Below are positions 19,464 through 32,625 of a stretch of 64,000 nt of DNA, piece by piece. The position numbers and the translations under genes are program-made. The number at the start of each line of letters is the position of its first letter. Positions within the stretch are counted from its first letter, which is position 1. Origin of the DNA: Lota lota (lineage: Eukaryota > Chordata > Actinopteri > Gadiformes > Lotidae); assembly GCA_026745465.1 (NCBI GenBank), contig JACYXH010000172.1:1294501-1358500 (forward strand). Direction: 5' to 3'. A model generated the notes under the pieces. That model made no database searches. It saw nothing but the letters and a program-made list of their open reading frames with translations, and was not told where the DNA came from.

Positions 19464-20054
19464 CTCTCCTGATACATGTTTCTATAATTGAATTTCTCCA
19501 AACTAACCCAGGCTCAGACAGATTATTGGAAAGCTCAAATGTCATTCAATGCCCAGTATTAAAGAACATACAATCGTTATGGTTACTAAACTGTATTTTA
19601 CAATGTAGAATGTATGTACTTAATTGAAAACATATATTCAATCATAAACTTTAATTATATAATATTCATTTCACATTCTATTAAAGCTATACATGAATCT
19701 ACAATTATACAAATCTTATAATTTATTAAAATCACAAATATGCACACCTGCATTATAATAATTCTCATACCTATACATTAATACGTTTTCTTTTCTTATT
19801 TGTAATATCTAATTGCTGTTCAATATAGCTTAAGGTGACATCATTGTGTTTTCTTCATTTACTGACTCATGATGTAATTGATTATAATGTGCTGTGTCTA
19901 GAGTGTTTTCAGTTAATATATTATCTGCTACACTGCATGGAGCTGGGGACTATTATACAAGCAATTCATGAATAAAGACTTTCTGGTAAGAAAAACAAGT
20001 TTTCCTTTGTCCCTTAACCTCTGAAACACCTCAGATCCAATCTGTCAGTGCATC

Positions 20055-21041
20055 TTAGAATATGTTGGCCTGGCAGGAGTCTGACTGCAGTATCTGCAGG
20101 GTGACAATGAGTCTGATGGCCTTCCTGAACCAGGGGTAGAAGAAGGCGTACATTAGCGGGTTCAGGCAGGAGTTCAAGTACAGCAGCCAGCCCACCCAGA
20201 ACCCAACCACTTCGTTGTCCTGCCCCACAAATAACGGGTAATAGTATGGACAGAAGGATACGAGGAAGACCACCACCACCACGCCCAGCGTCACCGCAGC
20301 CTTCAGCTCCGACCTCCTGGCCACCGTCCCCGCCACCCGGGACGACCTCATCTGCCGTGTCTGGGACAGCGCGGCGGCGAACACACGGGCGTACAGCGCC
20401 ACCACGACGGACACGGGCGCCAAGAAGGTGACCAGCAGGTCCACCACCCCTACCACCACCCCTACCTCCACCACGCAGTCCCCGTGGCACATGCTGTGCT
20501 TGCCAGGCTCTCTCAGGCTGTCCTGCAAGATGCTGCAGTTGTAGAGGACTGCGCAGGCCCAGCACAGGCACACAGTCACCTGCACCCGGCCCACCGTCAC
20601 CTCGCTGGTGTAGCGTAGCGGCTGGCAGATGGCAACATAGCGGTCCAGTGATATCAGCAGGATGTTCCCCACCGATGTCGAGGTCAGCACAAAGGTCAGG
20701 GTGTAGGACGCGGTGCACGCCCTCTGACCCAGGTACCAGCAGGTTCTGATGAAGTGCTGGGCCATCAGGGGCATCACCAACAGGCCGATGAGCAGGTCGG
20801 AGCAGGCCAGGGACAGCAGCACCAGGTTGGTGGGCGTGTGCAGCTGGCGGAAGTGGGAGATGGAGACGATGACCAGCAGGTTGAGCACCACGGTGAGGAG
20901 CGCCACGGAGGAAAGAGCGACGTACAGGAAGCTGGCCTGGGAGCGGGGACACAGCGTCCGCCTGCAGGAGGTTTTGGGGAGCAGGGGGTAACAGAGGTCC
21001 ACCCCCACCCCAGCCACCAGGCTCCTCAGTAGGGGAGTCAT
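20055..21041 (-). CDS. TAAR B, olfactory trace-amine-associated receptor
   Basis: Complete 328-residue seven-transmembrane receptor with DRY, NSCLNPLMY and FYPWFRKA. Thr116 at 3.32 replaces the amine-binding Asp; Asp201 at 5.42 is kept. TM6 reads SFCPYY, as in A and C. The N-terminal sequon is lost (KTS in place of NTS at residues 23-25), and a Cys replaces Arg soon after. It starts at ATG 21041; no longer in-frame ATG is available because the upstream flank is deleted, including the TATA-like motif seen in A, C, D and F. The coding sequence is intact, so it may be functional if another promoter is used. Confidence 0.92.
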   Translation of the reverse strand: MTPLLRSLVAGVGVDLCYPLLPKTSCRRTLCPRSQASFLYVALSSVALLTVVLNLLVIVSISHFRQLHTPTNLVLLSLACSDLLIGLLVMPLMAQHFIRTCWYLGQRACTASYTLTFVLTSTSVGNILLISLDRYVAICQPLRYTSEVTVGRVQVTVCLCWACAVLYNCSILQDSLREPGKHSMCHGDCVVEVGVVVGVVDLLVTFLAPVSVVVALYARVFAAALSQTRQMRSSRVAGTVARRSELKAAVTLGVVVVVFLVSFCPYYYPLFVGQDNEVVGFWVGWLLYLNSCLNPLMYAFFYPWFRKAIRLIVTLQILQSDSCQANIF

Positions 21042-21744
21042 GGGTGAGAGGATAGGGAGTAACGACGTAAGGGAGTCGACGTGCAGAGGATGTAGGGATA
21101 TTATTTTGGAAACTTTTCTACTTTCATGGATGCAGACCTATTGAAGTCATCTTTTGGAAAGACCATGTAAACAGCATATTCAGAATGTATATGTTCATTA
21201 GTATATGCACGAAGAAAGAGGTCAGAGGTGACAAATAGGTATTTTACTGAGTTGCTGCTTGCTTTCACAAGCAATGGCTGTTTTAGAAAATGTGTTCCCG
21301 GTTTTGGGACAAGGTGGCTTCCGCTAGCATAGCTATGTAGCTTCCAGGTGAAGCATCTCAAGCTGCTTGTCCAGTTAACACAGCGCTCCTTAGTCCATCT
21401 GAACAGCCCAATGAGCTGGGACACATTCAGATATATTTACCTATTCAACCAAACTTTACTAATATGTTTGTTCCATTGCGATCCTTTTCTTTCTACATCA
21501 GGCCATACTTCCACACTTAAACAAAACTTTGTTGAACATCAGGTCAGGATTTGGTTTCGACAAGACGTTATTTGGGTTACTCAGAAATAACACACACACA
21601 CACGGGAATGGATAGACGGAAAAACAGGTAAATCACGTGGGCTTGTCCACAAAGGAATTCGCTGGCACCTCGTCATTCTTCTGGAAACGTTGTGGGCCAC
21701 AGAGGAGTCTGTGCCACTTAGAGGTGTTACCATAACATGCTACA

Positions 21745-22064
21745 CACAACACATGATGAAACCTTCATCAGCACATAATGTCATAATTATCTGCTCATTA
21801 ATGATGGAGTGAAAAGAGTAAGTAGATCGAAAGAAATCTCTTAAAGTTACTTCAGCATCCAACATAAACAGCGAACCACACAGAAGACGATACACTTTTA
21901 TGTATTTTTACACAATGTACGATACAATAAAAGTACATATTTAAAAGAACGTAGAAATACAAGTGCAGGAGAGGGACATAAACCCCAGAGGCCTTATAAG
22001 ACTCCCCTTCTCCAAAGCAGCAGGTTCTGTTTCACACGGGATATGACCAGACGACTAATCATTG
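21745..22064. repeat. Right flanking direct repeat of TAAR B
   Basis: Orthologous to 4361-4682. It lies closer to the gene here (about 0.7 kb) because of the upstream deletion. Confidence 0.75.
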
Positions 22065-25000
22065 TGATTCAAGGTACTAAAGTTTTCATGATAAAACGAG
22101 CACATAACTTAAAACCAAAACCAAAACTTAGAAAACAGGCCAAATTTCACTTTTTACAATCCCATGAACATTTAAAAATAAAAACGGCTAGTTTTTGGGT
22201 TGGTGTCAGGCCCATTGTTTTCTGTTGAAAACCTAAAACGAGAAAACATTTTCAGTTTATCCAATGTCCATGGACATTAAAACTCAACTGGAACAAAGTG
22301 GAATAAACTGCTTATTTTTTGGTTTTGTGTCATTTTGATTTTTAAATTCAATCTCACGAATGAAGACCACAGCTGACTGAAATCAATGGAGAGGGTGAAC
22401 CGGAAATAGAGCTAAAGCGTCAATATAAAAGTGAAATGAGTGAGAACTTTACTATCGGGAGAAAGGGGCGCTTTGCGAATTAATTGGTTTTTCTAGCTTC
22501 AGATTAAGCTAGAGTTAGCTAGTAAGTGTGATAAATAGTGAAAATAATTTAATTGAGTGGCATTAATTAATATATATTTTGGAAATATCCGTTATGGTAT
22601 ATTCCATATACCATAACCAAATAAAAAGCATCTATAAAGCCCCCCGCAAAGATCCCCATCACCCACCGTGAAAGTTGTAACATTGACCTGGTTTAAATAA
22701 TACTAATAATAAAACAGATGGAGCTCCACACATCCACATAGACCATGGACTTAAACATAAGTCTCCTAGAAGCTTAACCCTCTCTCTGATGCAGAGAGGG
22801 TTAAGTTGCGCTGAATCTCTATCGAGATTAATTATCAATATATATATATATATAACAGATAGCCATAATTATAGGTCTATGAATGTAATTTACCACCATG
22901 GGTGCAATAAAAGGACTGTGTGTGAGAAACGGAAATAGGCTGTTACCTCCGCCATGTCCACTAACATATACAGTGACCATGGTGACTTTGACAAAGATAC
23001 CCGATTGTGATTGGTTCAACTGATATATATACATACACAAGCTAGAGCTGTCAAAAATCGACCTTGATGCGGTTAAAATGATCATTGGTTTATCGCAAAA
23101 CGGAAATATGTACTGGCACTTTACACAATACAGAGGCCGCCGTAGTGGTGGGAAAGGGAGGGGTGAGAGAGGGGTATTCAGTTGGTTGCAATCTCTAACA
23201 TCAACACTAGTTGCTGCTTAACACTTGACCTTTAAGCCAAAGGGGCGAAGGGTTAAGTAACATTGTACATTAGGGTAAGATGGGTTGGATTTTGGGGTGA
23301 GTTGAGCTAATGTTAAAACAATCTTTCTTTTTTTTTCTTTTTTCTTTTACAAATCACTATATAGAGTTGATGCTGGTAGTTTATGAAAAAGTGACTTTCG
23401 TTTTTTCCATTTATTCAAACATTTCCCTAATACTTTACCTTTGTAAACCAAGTCATGGCTAAAGAGATAAAAAATTCACCTTGTGTCAAGATTCAAGGAC
23501 CTGACGATTGGCGACCCTGCTGTCAAGAGTTAAATGATGATTTATGATCCTGGGTCTGGCTGATTTGACCTTTGACATGGTTTATGGGTTGACCTTTGAC
23601 CTACTAAGAATTGAATCCGATTTTTATGGTGCACCCTTGGAAGTGTACTGAAAAACAATAAAGTCTTTGTGAAAGGAAAGAATGTTGAGTTTAAATCATA
23701 TTGATGTTAATGTTTACTAAAAGGGGTTAAAGAGAAAGGTCACAGGCTTGACCTTCCAGATGATCCAAGTGGTGTGGGCTGTTGTAAAACTAAACTTTAA
23801 AAAAAAGATATTACAGAGACAGTGTTGTCCTTCAAAATAAATACATGTGACAGTGTACAAATACAATGTAAATAACATTGCAACTAACTCGTAGCTTAAA
23901 ATTACCCCGACATATCTGTAGTCTTTTTTTATCAATAGTGATTTCAATAATGTTATCAATAAAATCACATCCTATAAATGATATATTCTACAACAAATAA
24001 ATGCTGGCTAGCCCGAACTGTTTATAAGAGTCATACTAATCTTTTAGAGTTTGAATTTCGTTTTTGAAGCATGAAAGTCTCCCCCCTAATTGGGAGAGCC
24101 TCAATATTACACACTGAGATGTCTTACACATAAATAATACAATCATTTGTAATATAAAATTGATTCAGCATTAGATCGGCTTGGAGAAATTATGATAACA
24201 TGATGATATTGCATCACTTAGACTTAAGGTGTCATCTGACAAACCATAAACTTTGATGTAAGGGCCATACTCCACCAGGGACCCACGCAGGGACTGTGTG
24301 TGTGTGTGTGTGTGTATGTGTGTGTGTTCCCCAAGGCCAAGTTACCACGGCTCAAGGGTCACAGCCATGCCTGCCGTCATGGTCGCAAAGGATGGGGGGG
24401 GGGCCCGTTTGACCACTTTTATATGATTGAGGGATTTCAACTCTACAAAAATGATATGATTGAAGGCTCAAGCCAAACAGGAAGTGATGGAATTTAATTG
24501 TTATTAAATGAATAACAATCAATCTTGGGGCTCTAGCCCTATAAGAAAGGTTAACAAAGCATAATCAAATGCTATATTGAAATGCATTGGAAACCCAAGC
24601 TGTTACCATACATTCATCTAAATTCAGAGACAAGAGATATAAACTTGGACGCTAACCGTAACTCTACCCCCCCTCCCCGACCCTGGGGTCTGAGAGGGCC
24701 AAAGTTAGGTGTGGTGACTAACTTTGGCCTGACTCAGTCAGGCCCTGGAACAAGGTTGTCAAGTCCCAGGGCTGTAGGTCCTTCCTATCTCCAAAACAGC
24801 CTGTACACCCCATTCTGATCAACTAGATCTCATGGGCCACACTTCTTAGAGGACACACTTTCTGAAAGCGCTAGAAATCAAAATATTGGATTGGTCGCTT
24901 CCTGGACCTATGGGAACACGTTTATGAATTTTGGCATCTCTAGCCATCCCAGTAGGGCGAACAAGGGGCATGACCGACAACTGAAGAGCAAATGGGCATA

Positions 25001-25941
25001 AAACAGAGGGAAGTTTCCAGTTCCCCATTTTTTGTGGGATGGAGTTGGAAATGCATGCCTTAAGGCATATTAACACAGCTGGCCTGTGGACAAGTTTTCA
25101 AGTTTGGGTTCAAAAGGTCAAAAGGAGCCTTTACCACGGCCCTTAATGAGATTATAAAAAGTTAATGTGCATTTCTCTCCTAACTTTTTTTTTTCTGGAA
25201 TAGAGGTCTGATTCACAGATATGCATCTTGGATCGGTAAAATGTAGGTCTGGGAAGAATTTAATCTCAAAATCGTACAAGCGAAATGCTGGGTGAGGCGC
25301 CACGAGATGGAGCATGTGCTGAGGCTTTGTGAGTCACTTCGTGTAGAAGTACAGCCTCCTAATTGAACATTCTAGTATAATTGAATGCCCTCTACCATAT
25401 AAAAGACACCCACACCAGTGGGCCATGGTAACAATTCCCCCCTGTCCATATGGGGGAGGGTGGGAGGGAGGGGTGCTTGTGGTCAGTAGGGGTACATCAT
25501 ACATACATAAGCAGCTTTCCATGATCAATGCACTCAACAACAGAAAAGGTCAATACACACTGAGGCTGAGGAATGCCCTCTCACACATGAGGGTAATGTG
25601 AGAAAGATAATGCATTGTGACAAATAAACGTGCCTTGTTAAATCAATGAGCTTGGCGTTTGGCTATCGGCTGTGTCACTTCTAAATCCGTCCATGCTAAC
25701 AAATCTCTCGGAGTGACGTAACTAGCCCTCAGACGAGAGGATTCCAAACAAAAATGTAGCTCATTGTTCAGAGAATAGCCTACCCCCATTATAGTCCCTC
25801 AAAAGCGCAACGAGCAGTTCAAACCCATACAGTGATAAACATGTACCTAGAAACGTTGATATTGAACGTATTTTGGTTCCGAAACGTTGGATACGATGTA
25901 TCTCTGGTTTGCAGAACGTTTTCTTCTGGCGACTGGGTTGC
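22065..25941. other. Distal 5' flank and spacer of unit B, no gene seen
   Basis: Carries the same hairpins as unit A (palindromic GTTATGGTATAT near 22591, the CTTAACCCTCTCT hairpin near 22772), a TA repeat near 22839-22853, a GT repeat near 24295-24327 and G10 at 24394-24403. The inverted AGGTCA pair is at about 23736-23755. Confidence 0.55.
23590..23602 (-). promoter_or_regulatory. DR1-type nuclear receptor element, unit B
   Basis: Same AGGTCAAAGGTCA on the minus strand as at 6158-6170. Confidence 0.45.
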
Positions 25942-26641
25942 CATACAGGTCATACTTGTACAGCATTCAGAAAATGTGACTGCACTCTTTCTCTTATGCA
26001 GCTACTGAAAACTTTCAAATTAGTTTTCGGTCTCAGATTGTAATCTCTTACCGGTTTCCTTTTTGACTAGGTGCACATATTGGAGTGACTTCCTGATTTG
26101 ACAATATCTGTATTGTATGATTTTTGCATTGCTTGAACATATGGTGGACTCTCCCCATGTGGTTGAGAGACTCAAACAATGGTTTGTACATTTCTCCTCA
26201 TATCTGCTCTGCTATTACTTTATCTCTTACTTCTGTTCTGGTCATTATGATAGAGTCTTTGCCTCAGGTTTAATTAAATAACTGTGACCTCTGTAAATCA
26301 GGTGTATCTGTGATTGTTCATTCATTTATTATTTTTAAACACTACAATATACCACTCAACTGATTATGGTTGCTTCTGAAGATATCATTGTGTATCTAAA
26401 TAAACTGAGGTTAGCCAAAGTGAAATTTTTTTGTGGTCTAAAACCCGTACTTCATTAATAGTATTATTGTTGTAAATAATAATATCAGATATTAAAAAAT
26501 ATTAATATATTCATTGTTGTCCATTGGAAGTAGTGATTTAGTAGGGGGGATTGAACACTTTTGTGAGGCACTGTATGCATGTCCCATTCTCATTAGGGGC
26601 TGAGGCCCCCTAAAGGTCTGATCCTAGAATCGACCCTGTGC

Positions 26642-26962
26642 CACAACACGTGATGAATCCCTTTATCAGTACATTCATCAGTACATCAGTCATTATTATC
26701 TCCTCATTAATGATGTGAAAAAAGTGAGTAGAGAGAGAGATCTCATTTAAGTTACTTAAGCTTTCAACATAAACAATGAACCACAGAGAATACAGAACAC
26801 ATTTTTGTTTATTTATTTTCACAATGAACAAATACAATTAAAGTACATCTTAGATAGAACATAGAAATACAAGTGCAGGAGAGGGACAGAAACCCAGACG
26901 ACTCCCTCCCCTCAAAGCGGCAGGTTGTTTCAAACAGGATGTGACCAGACAACCAATCATTG
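26642..26962. repeat. Left flanking direct repeat of TAAR C
   Basis: Counterpart of 701-1021; pairs with 30307-30628. Confidence 0.75.
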
Positions 26963-27161
26963 CTCTCCTGATAAATGTTTCTATATTTTACTTTCCTCAA
27001 ACTAACCCAGGTTCAGACAGATTATTTGAAAGCTCAAATGTCATTCAATGCACAGAATAAAAGAAGTTACAGTCTTATGGTTACTTAACTGTCTTTTACA
27101 ATGTAGAATGTTTGTACTTTATTGAAAACATATATTCAATAATAAACTTTAATTAAATAAT

Positions 27162-27532
27162 TGTCACGTCGTCTACCGTCAAGCCGTCCATTTCCACCAC
27201 CTAGCGGGTGCCGGCTGCCACTTCACCACGTGCGTTCTGTTTACACATCTGACGGCAATCCCCCAATCAACGCACCCTATTTCTCCCTTGGATTTTCCAA
27301 CAGCCGGCGCTAGTTCGTCGTATACTCTACTCTCGTCCGTATCGTCGTCCCAGCTTTTGAATACGTGTCCTTTCCCTGTTCCTGCCTGAGACCCGTTCTT
27401 CCCGTTTGCCCAACTGCCTGCTTAGCCTCGGCTTGCCTGTTCCTCGCTTCCCAGTTAATCTCCCTTGTACCTCTCCGTCTCCTCCTCCTCTGTGTCGTGC
27501 CTTTGGGTCCCCTTGCTCAGTTCAGCATAACA
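27162..27532. mobile_element. Solo LTR, unit C copy
   Basis: Same 371-bp LTR at the same site as 1221-1591, with the same altered target duplication, so it was inherited by duplication. Confidence 0.85.
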
Positions 27533-27760
27533 ATACTATTCATTTCACATTATATTAAAGCTTACATACAAATACAATTATACAAATTGTACAATTCATT
27601 AAACTTTACAAATATGCACATCTGCATTATTATAATTCTCATATCTTTACATTCATGTCTTTTCTTTTCTTATTCGTAATATCTAATTGCTATCAATATT
27701 GCGTAAAGTTACATCATTCTGTTTTCTTGATTTACTGACTCATGATGTACTTGATTACAA

Positions 27761-27818
27761 TGTGTTGTGTATTTTCAGCACAACACAACACAAAACACAA
27801 CACAAAATACACAACACA
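27761..27818. repeat. 15-bp hairpin in probable 3' UTR, unit C
   Basis: Same perfect 15-nt arms as in unit A (27761-27775 and 27804-27818). The loop is longer by one CAACA repeat. Confidence 0.8.
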
Positions 27819-27981
27819 GGCCCAGTTGTGTATTTTCAGTTAAGAAGTTAATTGCTACACTGCATGGAGCTGGGGAATAATATACAAGCAATTCATGAAT
27901 AAAGGCTTTCTGATAAGAAAAACAAGTTTTCCTTTGTCCCTTAACCTCTGAAACACCTCAGATCCAATCTGTCAGTGCATC

Positions 27982-28968
27982 TTAGAATATGTTGGCCTGG
28001 CAGGAGTCTGACTGCAGTATCTGCAGGGTGACAATGAGTCTGATGGCCTTCCTGAACCAGGGGTAGAAGAAGGCGTACATGAGTGGGTTCAGGCAGGAGT
28101 TTAAGTACAGCAGCCATCCCACCCAGAACCCGACCACTTCGTTGTCCTGCCCCGCAAATAACGGGTAATAGTATGGACAGAAGGATACGAGGAAGACCAC
28201 CACCACCACGCCCAGCGTCACCGCAGCCTTCAGCTCCGACCTCCTGGCCACCGTCCCCGCCACCCGGGACGACCTCATCTGCCGTGTCTGGGACAGCGCG
28301 GCGGCGAACACACGGGCGTAAAGCGCCACCACGACGGACACGGGCGCCAAGAAGGTGACCAGCAGGTCCACCACCACTACCACCACCCCTAGCACAACCA
28401 CGCAGTCCCCGTGGCACATGCTGTGCTTGCCAGGCTCTCGCAGAGTGTCCTGCACGATGCTGCAGTTGTAGAGGACTGCGCAGGCCCAGCACAGGCACAC
28501 CGCCAGCTGCACCCGGCGCATTGTCACCTCGCTGGTGTAGCGTAGCGGCTGGCAGATGGCAACGTAGCGGTCCGCTGATATCAGCAGGATGTTCCCCACC
28601 GATGTCGAGGTCAGCACAAAGCCCAGGATGTTGGACGCGGTGCACGCCCAATGTCCCAGGAACCAGCAGGTTCTGATGTAGTGCTGGGCCGTCAGGGGCA
28701 TCACCAACAGGCCGATGAGCAGGTCGGAGCAGGCCAGGGACAGCAGCACCAGGTTGGTGGGCGTGTGCAGCTGGCGGAAGTGGGAGATGGAGATGATGAC
28801 CAGCAGGTTGAGCAACACGGTGAGGAACGCCACGGAGGAAAGAGCGACGTACAGGAAGCTGGCCTGGGAGCGGGGACGCAGCGTCCGCCTGCAGGAGGTG
28901 TTGAGGAGCAGGGGGTAGCAGAGGTCCACCCCCACCCCAGCCACCGGGCTCCTCAGTAGGGCAGACAT
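27982..28968 (-). CDS. TAAR C, olfactory trace-amine-associated receptor
   Basis: Complete 328-residue receptor differing from copy A only at Pro3 to Ala, Thr114 to Ile and Thr170 to Ser. Like A it has Gly116 at 3.32, Asp201 at 5.42, sequon NTS at 23-25, DRY, SFCPYY in TM6 and the TAAR TM7 signature. The frame is open upstream to an ATG at 29088 (368 residues). The shorter start is preferred for the reasons given for copy A. Its closeness to A means the two probably sense the same ligands and would act by dosage or separate expression. Confidence 0.93.
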   Translation of the reverse strand: MSALLRSPVAGVGVDLCYPLLLNTSCRRTLRPRSQASFLYVALSSVAFLTVLLNLLVIISISHFRQLHTPTNLVLLSLACSDLLIGLLVMPLTAQHYIRTCWFLGHWACTASNILGFVLTSTSVGNILLISADRYVAICQPLRYTSEVTMRRVQLAVCLCWACAVLYNCSIVQDTLREPGKHSMCHGDCVVVLGVVVVVVDLLVTFLAPVSVVVALYARVFAAALSQTRQMRSSRVAGTVARRSELKAAVTLGVVVVVFLVSFCPYYYPLFAGQDNEVVGFWVGWLLYLNSCLNPLMYAFFYPWFRKAIRLIVTLQILQSDSCQANIF

Positions 28969-29098
28969 GGGTGAGAGGATAGGGAGCATGGAGGTAAGGG
29001 AGCCAACGTGCAGAGGATGTAGGGAGGAACGGAGGCCAGCTGAGACCAGGGGTGAAGCCCTGGCGGCGTCTGTGACAAAATCCCTCATTGATACTACG

Positions 29099-29105
29099 AT
29101 TTATA
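29099..29105 (-). promoter_or_regulatory. Candidate TATA box of TAAR C
   Basis: TATAAAT on the minus strand, 11 bp above the ATG at 29088, as in unit A. Confidence 0.35.
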
Positions 29106-30306
29106 TCTCTACCTCCCTGTGATACTCATCAACCCCTCCCTACCCCTAAACACACACTTACTAACCCCTCCTTTCTCCCTCTTCATCTCAGTGTTTTTTT
29201 CATCTTCATCTTTCTGCTCTCCTCTCTTCATCCTCTTCCTCTCTTCTAACTTCTCTATGTGTCCAACCAGGGCAGAGGAGCATAGGAGCATGGGCCAATC
29301 GTTGGCCAGCGATGGCAGGGATGTGTGCCAACACTGAGGGATGAGTGATTTGTCCATAATAATAGTTTTGATTGATTACACAATTGTACATATCTTAGTA
29401 TCTCAGTAATAGTATATTATAATTGTGTTAAGTTCCTAGTGCTGTGTACTGCAATTGTGGGGCCTGCCACTACTTATAGATTATACACTATACTGATGTT
29501 AGTTTAGAACATCACAAAGAAATGAACGTGGCCTTACAACAAATTTTTCAACCAACTCCACAAGATTAACATATTCGGATCCTCTGTAAATCTCAACTTT
29601 GATGATTAAATAGAACACTGCTTAGCACTTTGTCAGAAACATTATTTCTGACAATTTTCAGAAATAATGAATAGGTGTATATCTCTATTACCATGTAGAC
29701 CTATTTAATTCACATTTGGAAAGACCATGTAAACAGCATATTCAGAATAGATATGTTCATTAGTATATGCACGAAGAAAGAGGTCAGAGGTGACGAATAG
29801 GTATTTTACTGAGTTGCTGCTTGCTATCACAAGCAATGGCTGTTTTAGAAAATGCTTTCCAGGTATTGGGACAAGGTGGCTACCGGTAGCATAGATATGT
29901 AGCTTCCAGGTGAAGCATCTCAAGCTGCTTGTCCAGTTAACACAACGCTCCTTAGTCCATCTGAACTGCCCAATAAGCTGGGACACATTCAGATACATTT
30001 ACCTATTCAACCAAACTTTATTAATATGTTTGTTCCATTGCGATCCTTTTCTTTCTACATCAGGCCATACTTCCACACTTAAACAAAACTTTGTTGAACA
30101 TCAGGTCAGGATTTGGTTTAGACATGACATCATTCTATTTACTTAGAAATAACACACACACACACGTGAACGGACGGACGGAAAAACAGGTGCATCACGT
30201 GGGCTTGTCCACAAAGGAATTCGCTGGCACCTCGTCGTTCTTCTGGAAATGTTGTGGGCCACAGAGGAGTCTGTGCCACTTAGAGGTGTTACCAAAACAT
30301 TTTACA

Positions 30307-30628
30307 CACAACACATGATGAAACCTTCATCAGCACATAATGTCATAATTATCTCCTCATTAATGATGGAGTGAAAAGAGTAAGTAGAGCGAAAGAAATC
30401 TCTTAAAGTTACTTCAGCATCCAACATAAACAACGAACCACACAGAAGACGATACACTTTTTTACGTATTTTTACACAATGTACGATACAATAAAAGTAC
30501 ATATTTAAAAGAACGTAGAAATACAAGTGCAGGAGATGGACATAAACCCCAGAGGCCTTATAAGACTCCCCTTCTCTAAAGCAGCAGGTTCTGTTTCACA
30601 TGGGATATGACTAGACGACTAATCATTG
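30307..30628. repeat. Right flanking direct repeat of TAAR C
   Basis: Counterpart of 4361-4682. Confidence 0.75.
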
Positions 30629-32103
30629 TGATTCAAGGTACTAAGGTATATTCAGTGTTCATGATAAAACGAGCACATAACTTAAAACCAAAACCAAAAC
30701 GTAGAAAACAGGCCCATTTTCAGTTTTTACAATCCCATGAATATTGAAAAATAAAAACGGCTAAATTTTGGGTTGGTGTCAGGCACATTGTTTTCTGTTC
30801 AAAACCATAAACGAGAAAACATTTTCAGTTTATCCAATGTCCATGAACATTAAAACTCAACTGGAACAAAGTGGAAAAAACTGCTTATTTTTTGGTTTTG
30901 TGTCATTTTGATTTTTCAATTCAATCTCACGAATGAAGACCACAGCTGACTGAAATCAATGGAGAGGGTGAACCGGAAATAGAGCTAAAGCGTCAATATA
31001 AAAGTGAAATGAGTGAGAACTTTACTATCGGGAGAAAGGGGCGCTTTGCGAATTAATTGGTTTCTCTAGCTTCAGATTAAGCTAGAGTTAGCTAGTAAGT
31101 GTGATAAATAGTGAAAATAATTTAATTGAGTGGCATTAATTAATAGATATTTTGGAAATATCCGTTATGGTATATTCCATATACCATAACCAAATAAAAA
31201 GCATCTATAAAGCCACCCGCAAAGGTCCCCATCACCCAACGTGAAAGTTGTAACATTGACCTGGTTTAAATAATACTAATAATAAAACAGATGGAGCTCC
31301 ACACATCCACATAGACCATGGACTTAAACATAACTGTCCTAGAAGCTTAACCCTCTCTCTCTCTGATGCAGAGAGGGTTAAGTTGCGCTGACTCGCTATC
31401 GAGATTAATTATCAATATATATATAACAGATAGCCATAATTATAGGTCTATGAATGTAAGTTACCACCATGGGTGCAATAAAAGGACTGTGTGTGAGAAA
31501 GGTAAATAGGCTGTTACCTCCGCCATGTCCACTAACATATACAGTGACCATGATGACTTTGACAAAGATACCCGATTGTGATTGGTTCAACTGATATACA
31601 TACAAAAGCTAGAGCTGCCAAAAAATGACCTTGGTGCATTGCTTTATCGCAGAACGGAAATATGTACTGGCACCTTTCACAATACAGGCCAGCAGAGGCC
31701 GCCGTAGTGGTTCGGTTGGTTGCAATCTGCAACATCACCACTAGTTGCTGCTAAACACTTGACCTTTAAGCCAAATGGGAGAAGGGTTAAGTAACATTGT
31801 ACATTAGGATAAGATGGGTTGTATTTTGGGGTGATTTGAGCTAACAATCGTTCTTAATTTTTTTACAAATCACTATATAGAGTTGATGCTGGTAGTTTAT
31901 TAAGAAGTGACTTTCGCTTTTTCCATTTATTCAATATTTTCCCTAATACTTTACCTTTGTAAACCAAGTCATGGCTAGAGAGATATAAATTTCACCTTGA
32001 GTCAAGATTCAAGGACCTGACGATTTACGACCTTGCTGTCAAGAGTTAATTGATGATTTATGACCCTGAGTCTGGCAGATTTGACCGTTGACATGGTTAT
32101 GGT

Positions 32104-32116
32104 TGACCTTTGACCT
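32104..32116 (-). promoter_or_regulatory. DR1-type nuclear receptor element, unit C
   Basis: Same AGGTCAAAGGTCA on the minus strand as at 6158-6170. The flank 30629-32620 around it otherwise holds the same hairpins as unit A and no gene. Confidence 0.45.
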
Positions 32117-32625
32117 AATGAGAAATGTAATTGATTTTTATGGTGCACCCCTGGAAGTGAACTGAAAAACAATAAAGTATTTGTGAAAGGAAAAAATGTT
32201 TAGTTTAAATTATAATGACGTTAATGTTTCCTAAAAGGGGTTAAAGGGGAAGGTCACAGGTTTGACCTTCCAGGTGATTCAAGTGGTTTGGGCTGTCATA
32301 AAAATAAACTTTTTTTTTTAAGATATTACAGAGAAAGTGTTGTCCTTCAAAATAAATACATGTCATAGTGTACAAATACAATGTAACTAACATTGCAACT
32401 AGCTAATAGCTTAAAATTACCCCGACATATCTGTAGTCATTTTTTTTCAATAGTGATTTCAATAATGTTATCAATAAAATCACATCCTATAAATGATATA
32501 TTCTACAAATAAAAAATGCTGGCCAGCCCAAACAGTTTATAAGAGTCATACTAATCTTTTAGAGTTTGAATTAAGTTTTTGAAGCATGAAAGTCTCCCCC
32601 CTAATTGGGAGAATCTCAATCTTAC

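Larger units (their letters stand above)
18442..25941. repeat. Tandem unit B of the TAAR array
   Basis: About 7.5 kb. No solo LTR and no chromovirus; the empty integration site is near 24106. Intergenic parts 18442-20054 and 21042-25941 match the flanks and spacer described for unit A. About 0.6 kb directly upstream of the receptor is missing (junction near 21098). Confidence 0.9.
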
